Positions 52,468 through 62,470 of a stretch of 64,000 bases of DNA are shown here, piece after piece. Origin of the DNA: Candidatus Rifleibacteriota bacterium (GTDB lineage: Bacteria > Muiribacteriota > Ozemobacteria > Ozemobacterales > Ozemobacteraceae). The DNA lies in contig JAAYVD010000074.1 in NCBI GenBank assembly GCA_012517355.1, positions 26,058-90,057 of the forward strand. The letters are read 5' to 3'. The notes below the pieces were generated by a model. The model had not been told where the DNA came from, did not search any database, and was given only the letters and a program-made list of their open reading frames with translations. Position 1 is the stretch's first letter. Every line of letters begins with the position of its first letter. A program made the translations under genes and the position numbers.

Positions 52468-52600
52468 TTCAGCCCGGCACCCGCGGCTGGGGCGGACACG
52501 GGGGTCGGCCCCCCCCGGCAGCGTCCGCTGGGAACGGCGAAGACCGGCCCGGGATCCTGGCACCGTCGCCATCGAAGAGACCCGGAAGGACGGGGGGCGG

Positions 52601-52629
52601 TTGCCGCGGGGCGGGGGAACCCGTATAAT
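52601..52629 (+). promoter_or_regulatory. Promoter of glyS
   Basis: TTGCCG at 52601-52606, 17-bp spacer, TATAAT at 52624-52629 (perfect -10). The start codon is at 52686. No T-box leader is recognisable. Confidence 0.7.
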
Positions 52630-52685
52630 GGGCGCACTTTCGAACCCGCCTCGGCACGACGAGGCGTCAATCCAGGAGCACCAGC

Positions 52686-54092
<1,407 letters not shown>

Positions 54093-54114
54093 GCCACGCC
54101 CCAGAACGCCCCCC

Positions 54115-54627
54115 ATGGAAGAACTCGAGCGCCTGATCGACAAGATCCGCAAGATCCAGGCCCTGCACGATGGGGCGGCCACGAGCGGCGAACGGGCCGC
54201 CGCGGCCGCCGCCCTCGGGCGGTTGCAGGAAAGCCTCGGCCGCCTCGGCGGCGGGGGCGGCGGGCATGCCCAAAGCCGCCACGGAACCGGCGCGGGCGAC
54301 ACCGGCTGGACGCGGGGCCGGTCCTGGACCGCCCCGCCACCGCCGCCGCCCGAGCGGGAAAAGGAGTACCAGTTCACACTCGACAACCCGTGGTCGTATC
54401 AGCTGGCGCTCGCCCTGCTGCGCAAGGCCGGCCTGCGACCCTACCGCCGGAAAGGCCAGCGGCGCACCACGGTCATGGCCCGGATGCGGCCGTCCTACTT
54501 CGAGGAGGTGTTCGCTCCCGAGTTCCGCAAGATCGACCACCTGCTCTACGAGTATCTGACCGCCACCGCCGACCGGGTGATCTCCGAAGCCATCGGCGCC
54601 TTCGACGCCCATGTCGGGGAAGTCTGA
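54115..54627 (+). CDS. Hypothetical protein with DUF2786-like start, 170 aa
   Basis: An N-terminal helical segment (LIDKIRKIQALHDGAATSGE, about 6-25) resembles DUF2786-type starts. A Gly/His-rich linker (45-70) and a Pro run (about 73-79) follow. The C-terminal 90 residues read 'FTLDNPWSYQLALALLRKAG' and 'TTVMARMRPSYFEEVFAPEF'. Proteins with the same two parts occur in other bacteria as uncharacterised. It starts 22 bp after glyS and may be co-transcribed. Confidence 0.7.
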   Translation: MEELERLIDKIRKIQALHDGAATSGERAAAAAALGRLQESLGRLGGGGGGHAQSRHGTGAGDTGWTRGRSWTAPPPPPPEREKEYQFTLDNPWSYQLALALLRKAGLRPYRRKGQRRTTVMARMRPSYFEEVFAPEFRKIDHLLYEYLTATADRVISEAIGAFDAHVGEV

Positions 54628-55795
54628 CCGGGCGGCCAGGACCCAGGCCCCCTTTCCGGCCACCGCGACCGGCCCCGGTCAACCCTCAGGCCGTCCACCG
54701 GCCCAGCCAGGCACTCGATCGGCCACAGGTCGGGCCGGCCCCAAGGTTCGTGGCCAGCGACGGCTGGCCCGACCCGGCACCCCGGGCACCATCCCGAATG
54801 AACCCGGTGGAGCGACAAGGTTTTCGGCCGCCATCCAAGGGGGGTCTCCAACTGCCCAGCCAACCAGGTCTTCGACCTCCTCTCGGAGAAGCTCTACAAC
54901 AGGATCTCCAGCCGATACTCCGGGTGGCGGGCTCCGGAACCGCGCCCGGGAGGTTTCCCCGGACCCCGCCGGCAACGATGACACGAACCTTCTGCTGACC
55001 GGGCCCTGCGTCGAGACCGCGGCCCAGGTCACCCCCGGGTCGGCCCGGCTGGTCTATCTCGATCCGCCGTTCGCCTCCGACACCCGGCGGGTGGGCCCCG
55101 ATCCGCGCTTCGCCTACGGCGATCGCTGGCCGGGACGGCTCGCCTCCTACCTGCCCTGGCTCGAAGAGAACCTGCGCGCGCTGCTCCCTCTGCTGGCCCC
55201 CGACGGCAGCCTGGTGCTGCACCTCGACCAGCGCGCCGTCCATTACGCCAAGGTGCTGCTCGACCGCCTGCTCGGCGAAGAGCGCTTCGTCAACGAGATC
55301 ATCTGGCACTATACCGGGGGCGGCCGGTCGCGGAGCCGGTTTTCGAACAAGCACGATACGCTGCTGTGGTATGCCGCCGGCCCGCGGCCACGGTTCAACG
55401 TCGATGCCGTGCGGGTTCCCTACGAGCCGACCTCGGGGTATGCCCGCGGCGGCATCGTCTCGAAGGCAGGGAAGCGCTATCTCCCTCACCCCGCCGGCAC
55501 GCCCGTCGACGACGTCTGGGACATCCCCATCATCAACCCCATGTCCCGCGAGCGGGTCGGCTACCCGACCCAGAAGCCACTGGCCCTGCTCGAGCGACTG
55601 ATCGCCGCCTTGACCGACCCGGGCGACCTGGTCATCGACCTGTTCTGCGGCAGTGGCACGACGCTGGTGGCCGCCGCCCGCCTCGGCCGCCGCTGGATCG
55701 GCGGGGACCGGTCGCCTGCGGCCATCGCCTGCGCGCGCCAACGGCTCGGCCGCTTCCGGATCCAGCAGGATAGAAGGCAACGACGATCCGCATAA
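54611..55795 (+). CDS. DNA (adenine/cytosine-N4) methyltransferase, 5' part doubtful
   Basis: The catalytic part covers residues about 125-394: 'LVYLDPPF' (DPPF active site near 149), 'NEIIWHYTGGGRSRSRFSNK', 'YPTQKPLALLERLI' and 'DLFCGSGTTLVAA' (SAM-binding, near 340). Motif order DPPY-like before FxGxG puts it in the beta class. No restriction gene is adjacent, so it may be an orphan. The first 120 residues are Ser/Thr/Pro/Arg-rich and look untranslated, yet the only visible start is ATG 54611, which overlaps the previous gene by 17 bases. The 5' end may have decayed or been replaced. Confidence 0.78.
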   Translation: MSGKSDRAARTQAPFPATATGPGQPSGRPPAQPGTRSATGRAGPKVRGQRRLARPGTPGTIPNEPGGATRFSAAIQGGSPTAQPTRSSTSSRRSSTTGSPADTPGGGLRNRAREVSPDPAGNDDTNLLLTGPCVETAAQVTPGSARLVYLDPPFASDTRRVGPDPRFAYGDRWPGRLASYLPWLEENLRALLPLLAPDGSLVLHLDQRAVHYAKVLLDRLLGEERFVNEIIWHYTGGGRSRSRFSNKHDTLLWYAAGPRPRFNVDAVRVPYEPTSGYARGGIVSKAGKRYLPHPAGTPVDDVWDIPIINPMSRERVGYPTQKPLALLERLIAALTDPGDLVIDLFCGSGTTLVAAARLGRRWIGGDRSPAAIACARQRLGRFRIQQDRRQRRSA

Positions 55796-56093
55796 AGGCT
55801 TGCCGAAGAGGCTTTCCCCCTTCACCCCACCAGGCTATTGCGCTGGGACCCTTCCGGGTGGCGTGACGAACACGGACGGGTTCACCACGCCGCAGCTTTC
55901 CTCCGCGGGTGGTCAGCCTTGGAACGAACCCTGGAAGAACCAGGAGGATCCATCCACGGGCCGGCTAAGGCTGGACAAAGGCCCTCCCCACTCCCCCTCG
56001 CAACTCCCCCATTCGCCACTCGCCATTCCCCGATTCCCCCTCTATGGTAGAATACCGTCCAGTACCCCCAGATCAGTCGCGAAGGAGAGAGTC

Positions 56094-57188
56094 ATGTCGG
56101 AAGCCCGGAAGAAGATCCTGCAGATGCTGGCCGAGGGGAAGATCTCGGTCGAACAGTCGGAAGAGCTGCTGGCCGCGCTCGAGAAGGACACCAAGGCGTC
56201 TGACCACAAACGCAGCTTCACCGAGGAGGTCTCCCGGTTCGCCGAGAACTTCCAGAAGCAGGTCCGCGAGGCCGTCAAGAAAGCCGAGCCGCCCGGCCAC
56301 GAGTTCAAGGCCCGGATCAAGGAGTTCGGCGGCTGGGTGCAGAACATGATGGGCAGCATGGTCGCCGAGTTCGGCCACGGCCGCGGCGAGCCCGTCGACG
56401 GCGTCAGCGTCGAATTCTCCGTGCCCGAACCCGACGGCTTTTCGCGGTGCCGCACCTGCCAGGTCGAGAACCTGTTCGGGTCGGTCACCATCCGTGAGGG
56501 AACCGCCTTCGCGCTGCGGGTGATGGGCCGCATCAGCCATGCCGCCCTGGCCGGCCAGCCCCCCAACCTCTGGTTCGGCCAGCACGGCCTGCGGATCGAG
56601 GGCGACACCCTCCACCTCGGCTTCGACCGCGCCACCCCCACCCGGGCCGTCCTCGACCTCGAACTGACCCTTCCCACCAGCCTGGCCCTGCGGTGCCGGT
56701 CGGTGTCCGCCTCCCTGTCGATCAAGGGGCCCTTCCGGGTCGAGAGCCTCAAGACGGTCAGCGGCGACATCCATCTGCACGGGGCGGAGCTCGCCGGGGC
56801 CTCGCTCGAGACGGTCAGCGGCGACTTCTTCGTCGAAGGCGGCTCGGTGGCCGCCGACGGGGTGTCGACCTCGGGCGATTTCCGCTGCAAGGGCGCCCGG
56901 ATCGGACGTCTGAAGATGCAGTCGATCTCCGGGGACATCGAGCTGGCGCGCCCCGAGGTGACCGAGGCCACCGAGGTCTCCTGCAACACCACCTCGGGCG
57001 ACGTCTTCGTCGGCCAGGTGCAGGGACCGTGGTCATCCGTCGAGGCGGGGAGCCGCACCGGGACCGTCAAGGTGACCTGGGAAGGGACCGCCCATCCCGG
57101 GTTGCGGCATGGCACCAAGCTCGAATCGGGCCATGCCGGGGCCGTCTTCACCGCCGAATCGGTCAGCGGCGACATCGAATTCGTCTGA
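56094..57188 (+). CDS. DUF4097-type beta-solenoid protein with SHOCT-like N-terminus
   Basis: The 364-residue protein starts with a short helical domain 'ILQMLAEGKISVEQSEELL' (residues 9-27), as in SHOCT/YvlB-type proteins. After a helical spacer it continues with a repetitive beta structure marked by 'TVSGDI', 'TVSGDFFV', 'STSGDFRC', 'SISGDIEL', 'TTSGDVFV' and 'SVSGDIEF'. These repeats are typical of DUF4097, found in envelope-stress-related proteins. The function is unknown. AAGGAGA precedes the ATG. The gap before it (55796-56093) is C-rich with no gene. Confidence 0.8.
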   Translation: MSEARKKILQMLAEGKISVEQSEELLAALEKDTKASDHKRSFTEEVSRFAENFQKQVREAVKKAEPPGHEFKARIKEFGGWVQNMMGSMVAEFGHGRGEPVDGVSVEFSVPEPDGFSRCRTCQVENLFGSVTIREGTAFALRVMGRISHAALAGQPPNLWFGQHGLRIEGDTLHLGFDRATPTRAVLDLELTLPTSLALRCRSVSASLSIKGPFRVESLKTVSGDIHLHGAELAGASLETVSGDFFVEGGSVAADGVSTSGDFRCKGARIGRLKMQSISGDIELARPEVTEATEVSCNTTSGDVFVGQVQGPWSSVEAGSRTGTVKVTWEGTAHPGLRHGTKLESGHAGAVFTAESVSGDIEFV

Positions 57189-57207
57189 GGCCGGGCCCCG
57201 TAGCCAC

Positions 57208-57254
57208 GCTCCGGAGGCCGTGTTGACAGGCCTCCGGAGCCCGTGCTAAACGGG
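57208..57254 (+). promoter_or_regulatory. Promoter boxes in two hairpin loops before the citrate lyase genes
   Basis: A perfect 12-bp inverted repeat (GCTCCGGAGGCC, 57208-57219, with 57229-57240) encloses a loop GTGTTGACA, which contains a perfect -35 (TTGACA, 57223-57228). Seventeen bp on, CTAAAC (57246-57251) overlaps the loop of a second hairpin CCCGT/ACGGG (57240-57254). It could be an operator/promoter, or simply a terminator of the previous gene. Confidence 0.55.
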
Positions 57255-57295
57255 CCTCGGCATCCTTGGCACATCACACGCACAGGGGAAGGAAC

Positions 57296-58492
57296 ATGAG
57301 CGAACCCACCGTCTTCACCTCCGGGCTGGAAGGCAAGTCCGACCTGATCGTCACCTACGAGCCGGCCGCCGCCTTCGAGATCGTCGTCGAATCGAGCGTC
57401 AAAAAGCTGTTCGGCCGCCACATCCGCGAGCAGGCCGAACGCACCCTCAAGGAATTCAACGTCAGCAAGGGAAAGCTGTCGATCAAGGACGACGGGGCCC
57501 TCGACTTCATCATCGCCGCCCGCATCGAGGCGGCCCTGCGCAAGGCCGGCGTCGCCAAGGCCCCGCTGCTGGCCCCGCCCGATCGCCCCCCCGCCGAGAA
57601 GGACCGCCTGCGGCGCTCCCGCCTCTACCTGCCCGGCAACCAGCCCGACCTGATGCTGAACGCCGGCCTGTTCGGCGCCGACAGTTACATCCTCGACCTC
57701 GAGGATTCGGTCGCCCCCGACCAGAAGCTCGACGCCCGCATCCTGGTGCGCCGCACCCTGCGCGAAGCCCATCGCCTGTTCCCCGGCACCGAGCTGATCG
57801 TGCGGGTCAATCCGCTGACCGGGCCGTTCGGCTACGACGACCTGCGCGAGATCGTGCCCGCCCTTCCCCACCTGCTGCTGCTGCCGAAGTGCGACAGCGA
57901 CCGCGACGTGAAGGAGGCCGACCGCGAGGTGGCCGCCATCGAGCGCGAACTGGGCATCGTCGGCCGCGTGCTGTTCATGCCCCTGATCGAGACCGTGAAG
58001 GGAACCGTCAACGCCCTGGCCATCGCCCAGGCCAGCCCCCGCAGCGTGGCCATGTGCTTCGGGGCCGAGGACTTCACCCGCGACCTGGGCGTGCCGCGCA
58101 CCCGCGAGGGCAAGGAGACCCTGCAGGCCCGCAGCCAGATCGTCTACGCCGCCAAGGTGGCCGGCCTGCAAGCCATCGACACCGTCTTCTCGGACGTCGG
58201 CGACGACGAGGGCCTGCGCGCCAGCTGCCTGGAGGCCAAGGGCCTGGGCTTCGTCGGCAAGGGGGTCATCCATCCCCGGCAGATCGCCATCGTCCACCAG
58301 GCCTTCGCCCCCACCGAGGCCGAACTCGAGGAGGCGAAGAAGATCATGGACGCCATGAAGAAGGCCGTGGAAACGGGCGCCGGCGTCGTCTCGCTGGGCT
58401 CGAAGATGGTCGACGCCCCCGTGGCGGAACGCGCGAAGAAGCTGATCGCGGTCGCCAGGCAGATGGGGCTGCCCGGCCTGGAGGCCTACTGA
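57296..58492 (+). CDS. citE: CitD-CitE fusion: citrate lyase acyl carrier plus beta subunit
   Basis: The 398-residue protein joins an acyl-carrier domain (about 8-95) to a citryl-CoA lyase beta-subunit domain (105-398). The carrier part reads 'TSGLEGKSDLIVTYEP' with a likely prosthetic-group Ser15, where classical CitD has LESSD or LESGD. 'SSVKKLFGRHIREQ' and 'GALDFIIAARIEAAL' follow. The CitE part has 'RSRLYLPGNQPDLM', 'YILDLEDSV', 'FMPLIETVKGTVNAL' and 'MCFGAEDFTRDLG'. It would cleave citryl-ACP to acetyl-ACP and oxaloacetate. The substrate might instead be a related 3-hydroxyacid. citF follows by 1 bp. Confidence 0.85.
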   Translation: MSEPTVFTSGLEGKSDLIVTYEPAAAFEIVVESSVKKLFGRHIREQAERTLKEFNVSKGKLSIKDDGALDFIIAARIEAALRKAGVAKAPLLAPPDRPPAEKDRLRRSRLYLPGNQPDLMLNAGLFGADSYILDLEDSVAPDQKLDARILVRRTLREAHRLFPGTELIVRVNPLTGPFGYDDLREIVPALPHLLLLPKCDSDRDVKEADREVAAIERELGIVGRVLFMPLIETVKGTVNALAIAQASPRSVAMCFGAEDFTRDLGVPRTREGKETLQARSQIVYAAKVAGLQAIDTVFSDVGDDEGLRASCLEAKGLGFVGKGVIHPRQIAIVHQAFAPTEAELEEAKKIMDAMKKAVETGAGVVSLGSKMVDAPVAERAKKLIAVARQMGLPGLEAY

Positions 58493-58493
58493 C

Positions 58494-60044
58494 ATGCAGT
58501 GGGTCGAGAACGCCCTCGGGCGGCGGGTGCCCGCCGAACTCGACGGGCGGCGGCTGAAGCCCTTCAAGGGCGCCTTCCAGGACCAGGGCGGCGGGGTCAT
58601 GGCCCAGCGCCTCGTGCCGCTCACCACCACCCCCGGCCGCATCGACAAGGTGGTCCGGTCATGGGACGATCTGTGGAAGCGGCTTTCCCTGCGCGACGGG
58701 ATGACCGTCTCCTTCCACCACCACCTCCGCAACGGCGATTTCCTGGTCAACGAGACCATGCGGCGACTGGCCGACCTCGGCCTGAAGAACCTGGTGGTCG
58801 CCCCGTCGGCCCTCTTCCCGGTGCATGACGGGCTGGTCGACCTGATCAAGAGCGGCGCCATCTCCCACGTCGAAGGGTCGATGAACGGCCAGGTCGGGGT
58901 CGCCTGCTCGAAGGGCCTGATGAAGAAGGCGGCGGTGCTGCGCTCGCACGGCGGCCGCTACCGCGCCATCCAGGACGGCGACCTGAAGATCGACCTCGCC
59001 GTCATCGCCGCCCCGGCCGCCGACTGCTTCGGCAACGCCAACGGCGTGCTGGGGAAGTCGGCCTTCGGGCCGATCGGCATCGCCCTCGCCGACTCGCTGT
59101 TCGCCGACCAGGTGGTCGTGGTGACCGACAATCTCATTCCCTTCCCCTGCGTGCCGATGTCGATTTCGGGTCTGAACGTCGATCACGTGCTGACCGTCGA
59201 CTCGATCGGCGACCCCACCAAGATCGTCTCGGGAACCACCAAGCTCACCAGGTCGCCCACCCAGCTCAACATCGCCGACCTGGCCACCCGGTTCGTCGAG
59301 GCGGCCGGCATCCTGCGCGAGGGGTTCTCGTTCCAGGGCGGGGCCGGCGGCATCTCGCTCGCCTTCACCCAGTTCCTGGGCGAACGCATGGCCGCCCGCG
59401 GCATCAAGGCCTCCTTCTCGGTCGGCGGCACCACCGGCATCCTGGTCGACCTGATGAAGCGGGGACTGATCAACTACGTGACCGACGGCCAGAGTTTCGA
59501 CCTCGCCGCCGTCGAGTCGTTGCGCGACAACCCGCGCCACGTCGAGATCGACCCGTTCATCTCCTACTGCCAGCACGCCCGCGGCTGTTTCGCCCACATG
59601 GTCGACGTCGCCGTGCTCGGCGCCACCGAGATCGATCTCGACTTCAACGTCAACGTCAACACCCACAGTGACGGCCTGCTGCTGCACGGCATCGGCGGAT
59701 TCGCCGACGCCGCGGCCGGAGCCGGCTGCACCATCATCACCGCCCCCTCCTTCCGCAAACGCATCCCCATCCTGCGCGAGAAGGTCACCACGGTCACCGC
59801 CCCCGGCGAGGTCATCGACGTGGTGGTGACCGAGCGCGGCATCGCCATCAACCCCCGCCGCCAGGACCTGCTCGAAAAGGTCAAGGGCCGCGGACTGCCC
59901 CTGGTCACCCTCCCCCAATTGATGGACCAGATCCACGCCCTGACCGGCATCCCGGACGCCCCCCGCCTGGGCGACCGGCCGGTCGCCCTGATCGAATGGC
60001 GCGACGGTTCCGTCATCGATGTCGTCCGGCAGGTGCTCGACTGA
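58494..60044 (+). CDS. citF: Citrate lyase alpha subunit
   Basis: The 516-residue protein is the CoA/ACP transferase subunit, which swaps acetyl for citrate on the acyl carrier. Signature parts are 'LSLRDGMTVSFHHHLRNGD', 'GLKNLVVAPSALFPVH', 'NGQVGVACSKGLM', 'KIDLAVIAAPAADCFGNANG' and 'GATEIDLDFNVNVNTHSDG'. All are characteristic of CitF. With the CitD-CitE fusion it gives the full alpha-beta-gamma set in two genes. The accessory genes citC, citX and citG needed to attach the prosthetic group are not in this window. GGAGG precedes the ATG. Confidence 0.9.
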   Translation: MQWVENALGRRVPAELDGRRLKPFKGAFQDQGGGVMAQRLVPLTTTPGRIDKVVRSWDDLWKRLSLRDGMTVSFHHHLRNGDFLVNETMRRLADLGLKNLVVAPSALFPVHDGLVDLIKSGAISHVEGSMNGQVGVACSKGLMKKAAVLRSHGGRYRAIQDGDLKIDLAVIAAPAADCFGNANGVLGKSAFGPIGIALADSLFADQVVVVTDNLIPFPCVPMSISGLNVDHVLTVDSIGDPTKIVSGTTKLTRSPTQLNIADLATRFVEAAGILREGFSFQGGAGGISLAFTQFLGERMAARGIKASFSVGGTTGILVDLMKRGLINYVTDGQSFDLAAVESLRDNPRHVEIDPFISYCQHARGCFAHMVDVAVLGATEIDLDFNVNVNTHSDGLLLHGIGGFADAAAGAGCTIITAPSFRKRIPILREKVTTVTAPGEVIDVVVTERGIAINPRRQDLLEKVKGRGLPLVTLPQLMDQIHALTGIPDAPRLGDRPVALIEWRDGSVIDVVRQVLD

Positions 60045-60080
60045 GCCGGCCAACCGCATGCCGGTGCTTGCCAGGCCGGC
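60045..60080 (+). terminator. Hairpin after citF
   Basis: GCCGGCC (60045-60051) pairs with GGCCGGC (60074-60080), and inside it ACCG/CGGT forms a small second stem. It lies directly after the stop. There is no T-run. Confidence 0.45.
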
Positions 60081-60103
60081 TACCCCCCACAAGGAGACTC
60101 TCC

Positions 60104-61162
60104 GTGAAACGCTTCCTGACCCCCTTCCTGCTCGTCGTCCTTCCCCTCGTCATCGTCGGTTGCGGCGGTGGCGGCGGCGACCTCGCCCCCGGATTCGACG
60201 CCTCCGCCTACAAGTTCACCGCCTTCACTCCCGCCAACACCCCCTCGCTGGGCAATTCCGACGTGCGGGCCATCCTGCCCGTCGATACCGATACCATCCG
60301 GCGCCTCTACGTCGGCACCGCGGCGGGGCTGTACGTCGCCGACCCGACCCTGTCCACCCTGACCTTCACCAAGGTCACCGACGCCGGCCTGCCCACCGAC
60401 GCTCTCAGCCAGTCGATCAACGCCCTGCTGTACACGAAGGCCGGGGAAGTCTGGATCGGCACCGACGGCGGACTGTTCACCATGAACCTCACCACCGGCG
60501 TCGTCACCGTCGTGAACCGCCTGAAAGGCGAGATGGTCACCGCCCTGGCCCAGCAGAAGAGCAACCTGTACTGGGTGGGCCTCGCCACCACCACCGCCAG
60601 CACCACCGCCCTCGCCAGCACCACCAACGGGATCGATTTCTCCTTCTACGGCAAGGACCAGGGCATGACCGCCAGCCGGGTGGTCATGATCCATGCCACC
60701 GAAGACCCGGCGCTGGTCGTGGCGTGCGGCCAGGGCCAGGCGGGCAAGGGCGGGCTGTTCAAGTTCAACGTCAGCCTGAACTCCTTCAGCGTGATGGACG
60801 CCCCCCTGACCAACGGCGCCACCCTGTTCACGGCCCTCGGCACCACCTACTACGCCGGCGGCCCGGGCTCGGGGCTCCTGTATCAGGCCGAGCGTGACGG
60901 GGCCTGGAAGACCCTGATCGCCGACATCACCCCCTACGCCTTCAACGCGATCGCCTACGGCTCGGGCTACCGCACCTGGATCGGCGCCAACGACGGCCTG
61001 CGCCTGACCTTCGACCTGGCCAATTTCAAGGCGTTCACGACGGGGAACGGCCTGGCCTCGAACACCTGCACCACCGTCCGGCAGAGCACCATGGGAACCT
61101 TCATCGGGCACGGGGGCGGCACCGACGGCGGCCTGTCGCGCGCCGACCTGGTCGGCGGCTGA
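60104..61162 (+). CDS. Beta-propeller lipoprotein
   Basis: The 352-residue protein starts with GTG and has a lipobox 'VIVGC' followed by five Gly. The rest is built of repeats such as 'RLYVGTAAGLYV', 'EVWIGTDGGLFTM' and 'RTWIGANDGLRL', the pattern of two-component-regulator-type propeller blades. It is expected on the envelope as a binding or sensing protein. AAGGAGA precedes the start. It lies 59 bp after citF but is probably separate because of the hairpin at 60045-60080. Confidence 0.8.
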   Translation: MKRFLTPFLLVVLPLVIVGCGGGGGDLAPGFDASAYKFTAFTPANTPSLGNSDVRAILPVDTDTIRRLYVGTAAGLYVADPTLSTLTFTKVTDAGLPTDALSQSINALLYTKAGEVWIGTDGGLFTMNLTTGVVTVVNRLKGEMVTALAQQKSNLYWVGLATTTASTTALASTTNGIDFSFYGKDQGMTASRVVMIHATEDPALVVACGQGQAGKGGLFKFNVSLNSFSVMDAPLTNGATLFTALGTTYYAGGPGSGLLYQAERDGAWKTLIADITPYAFNAIAYGSGYRTWIGANDGLRLTFDLANFKAFTTGNGLASNTCTTVRQSTMGTFIGHGGGTDGGLSRADLVGG

Positions 61163-61169
61163 CGATCCC

Positions 61170-61196
61170 GGCCCGGCCGGACCCGCCGGCCGGGCC
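61170..61196 (+). terminator. Strong hairpin after the propeller lipoprotein gene
   Basis: GGCCCGGCCGG and CCGGCCGGGCC form a perfect 11-bp stem with an ACCCG loop, 7 bp after the stop. A short TTTT run follows only about 15 bp later. Confidence 0.55.
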
Positions 61197-61285
61197 GTTC
61201 CGCCGACCGTTTTCCGAAGCCCCCACCCGCCACCTCTTCCGGCCCCCTTGCCGGCGGCCCATCCTTCCGAACCGGGGAACCTGCC

Positions 61286-61900
61286 ATGGAAACCATCCTG
61301 ATCATCCTGATCATCACGGCCCTCTTCGCCATCGGCGGCAAGATCGCCCTGCATTTCAAGAACCGCGAGATCGCCCTCGTCCGGGAGCAGTACGAGCGTG
61401 AACTCCTGCACACCCGCACCGAGAGCGAGAAGGTGCGCGCCACCCTGTCGGACGACCTGTTCCGCCAGAACAAGAGGACCGAGGAGGTCTTCCAGGCCAA
61501 GCTGAACGAGAAGGACGAGCAGATCCGGGCCCTGGTGGGCGAAATCGAGTCACTGAAGGCCTGGAAGGACGAGATCGGCCTGAAGATGGCCGAGTTCAAG
61601 GGGGCCGCCCAGGGCAACCCCCAGATGCTCATCTTCAAGCTCCTCGAGCACAATCAGAAGCTCAACCGGGCCCTGCTGCAGAAATGGGAGACCCTCGAGA
61701 AGAACCTGTCGGCCGAACTGGCCGGCACCGTCGAGAAACTGAAAGCCCTGTTCCGGGAGACCGAGGCCCTGCATCGCGACGGGCTCGAGATCATCAGCAT
61801 CTACGAGTCGCGCTTGCCCGACGACGTCAAGCAGAGGATCAGGGACGAGATGGGAAAACTGCCGTCGGGGTCGAATCTTCCCGCCCTTCCCGAACGGTGA
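61286..61900 (+). CDS. Single-helix membrane protein with coiled coil, 204 aa
   Basis: An N-terminal helix (ETILIILIITALFAIGG) anchors a long alpha-helical domain rich in Glu, Lys, Leu and Arg (about 25-185), with coiled-coil heptads (e.g. 'VFQAKLNEKDEQIRALVGEI'). No enzyme motif is visible. It may be an inner-membrane scaffold or a cell-shape/division accessory. The gene stands alone, converging on the next minus-strand gene with a 1-bp gap between stops. Confidence 0.7.
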   Translation: METILIILIITALFAIGGKIALHFKNREIALVREQYERELLHTRTESEKVRATLSDDLFRQNKRTEEVFQAKLNEKDEQIRALVGEIESLKAWKDEIGLKMAEFKGAAQGNPQMLIFKLLEHNQKLNRALLQKWETLEKNLSAELAGTVEKLKALFRETEALHRDGLEIISIYESRLPDDVKQRIRDEMGKLPSGSNLPALPER

Positions 61901-61901
61901 C

Positions 61902-62450
61902 CTAAAGGTTCTCACCACCATCGAACAACGAGGGTTGACGCGGGCGGCGGGGGGGCCAGGGGGGTGGGGCTCCGGTTGAACCAGTCAGGGAGCGCCCCAG
62001 CAGGAGGCACACCCGTTTTCCCAGGATGGGGGCTTCGGTGGCGCGCGGCCCGGCGACGTTCAGGGTCACCGGGGCCACCTGCCACAGCCATTGTCGCAAC
62101 AGGGCGGCCGCCCGCCCCAGGCGAAGACGCCCCAGGTCGAGGATCAGGTGCGGTCTCCCAAGGGCGACCGCCACCCGGACGGTCAGGGCCGTTCCGCCCC
62201 CCGGTGGCCCTCGGGTGACGATCAGCGTGGCATCGGCATCCCGGACGTTCTGGCGGGTCCGCTGGGGGTAGACCCCGGTCTCCGTTTCCCGCAGGGGATA
62301 GCACTCCGGAATGGGACCGCCCTCCGCCCGACGGCCGGCCGGACACCAGCCGCCGCAGGGGATTTCCCGCCCGAGGGCGAAGTCGAGGGCCGCCCGGTCG
62401 ACTCCCGTCTGCCCTCCCGAGATGATCCGGCCGATCGGAAAGAGGTCCAT
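61902..62450 (-). CDS. Putative molybdenum-carrier-like protein
   Basis: The 182-residue protein has 'IISGGQTGVDRAALDFALG' and 'GGWCPAGRRAEGGPIPECY', both of the putative molybdenum carrier family (PF12694; Rossmann-like, related to DprA/LOG folds). 'TRQNVRDADATLIVTRG' follows. The role is presumed nucleotide or cofactor binding. The family name is historical and metal binding is not proven here. The start was chosen at ATG 62450 after GGGAGG. An upstream open frame runs into a palindromic-element copy. Confidence 0.78.
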   Translation of the reverse strand: MDLFPIGRIISGGQTGVDRAALDFALGREIPCGGWCPAGRRAEGGPIPECYPLRETETGVYPQRTRQNVRDADATLIVTRGPPGGGTALTVRVAVALGRPHLILDLGRLRLGRAAALLRQWLWQVAPVTLNVAGPRATEAPILGKRVCLLLGRSLTGSTGAPPPWPPRRPRQPSLFDGGENL

Positions 62451-62470
62451 GGTCGCCACCTCCCTTCGGT

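Noticed and set aside
52352..52685. T-box riboswitch before glyS
   Set aside because: No T-box sequence (TGGNACCGCG) or specifier stem was found; only an ordinary promoter is visible.
54115..55795. Restriction-modification system
   Set aside because: The methyltransferase has no adjacent endonuclease or specificity gene. The preceding small gene has no nuclease motif.
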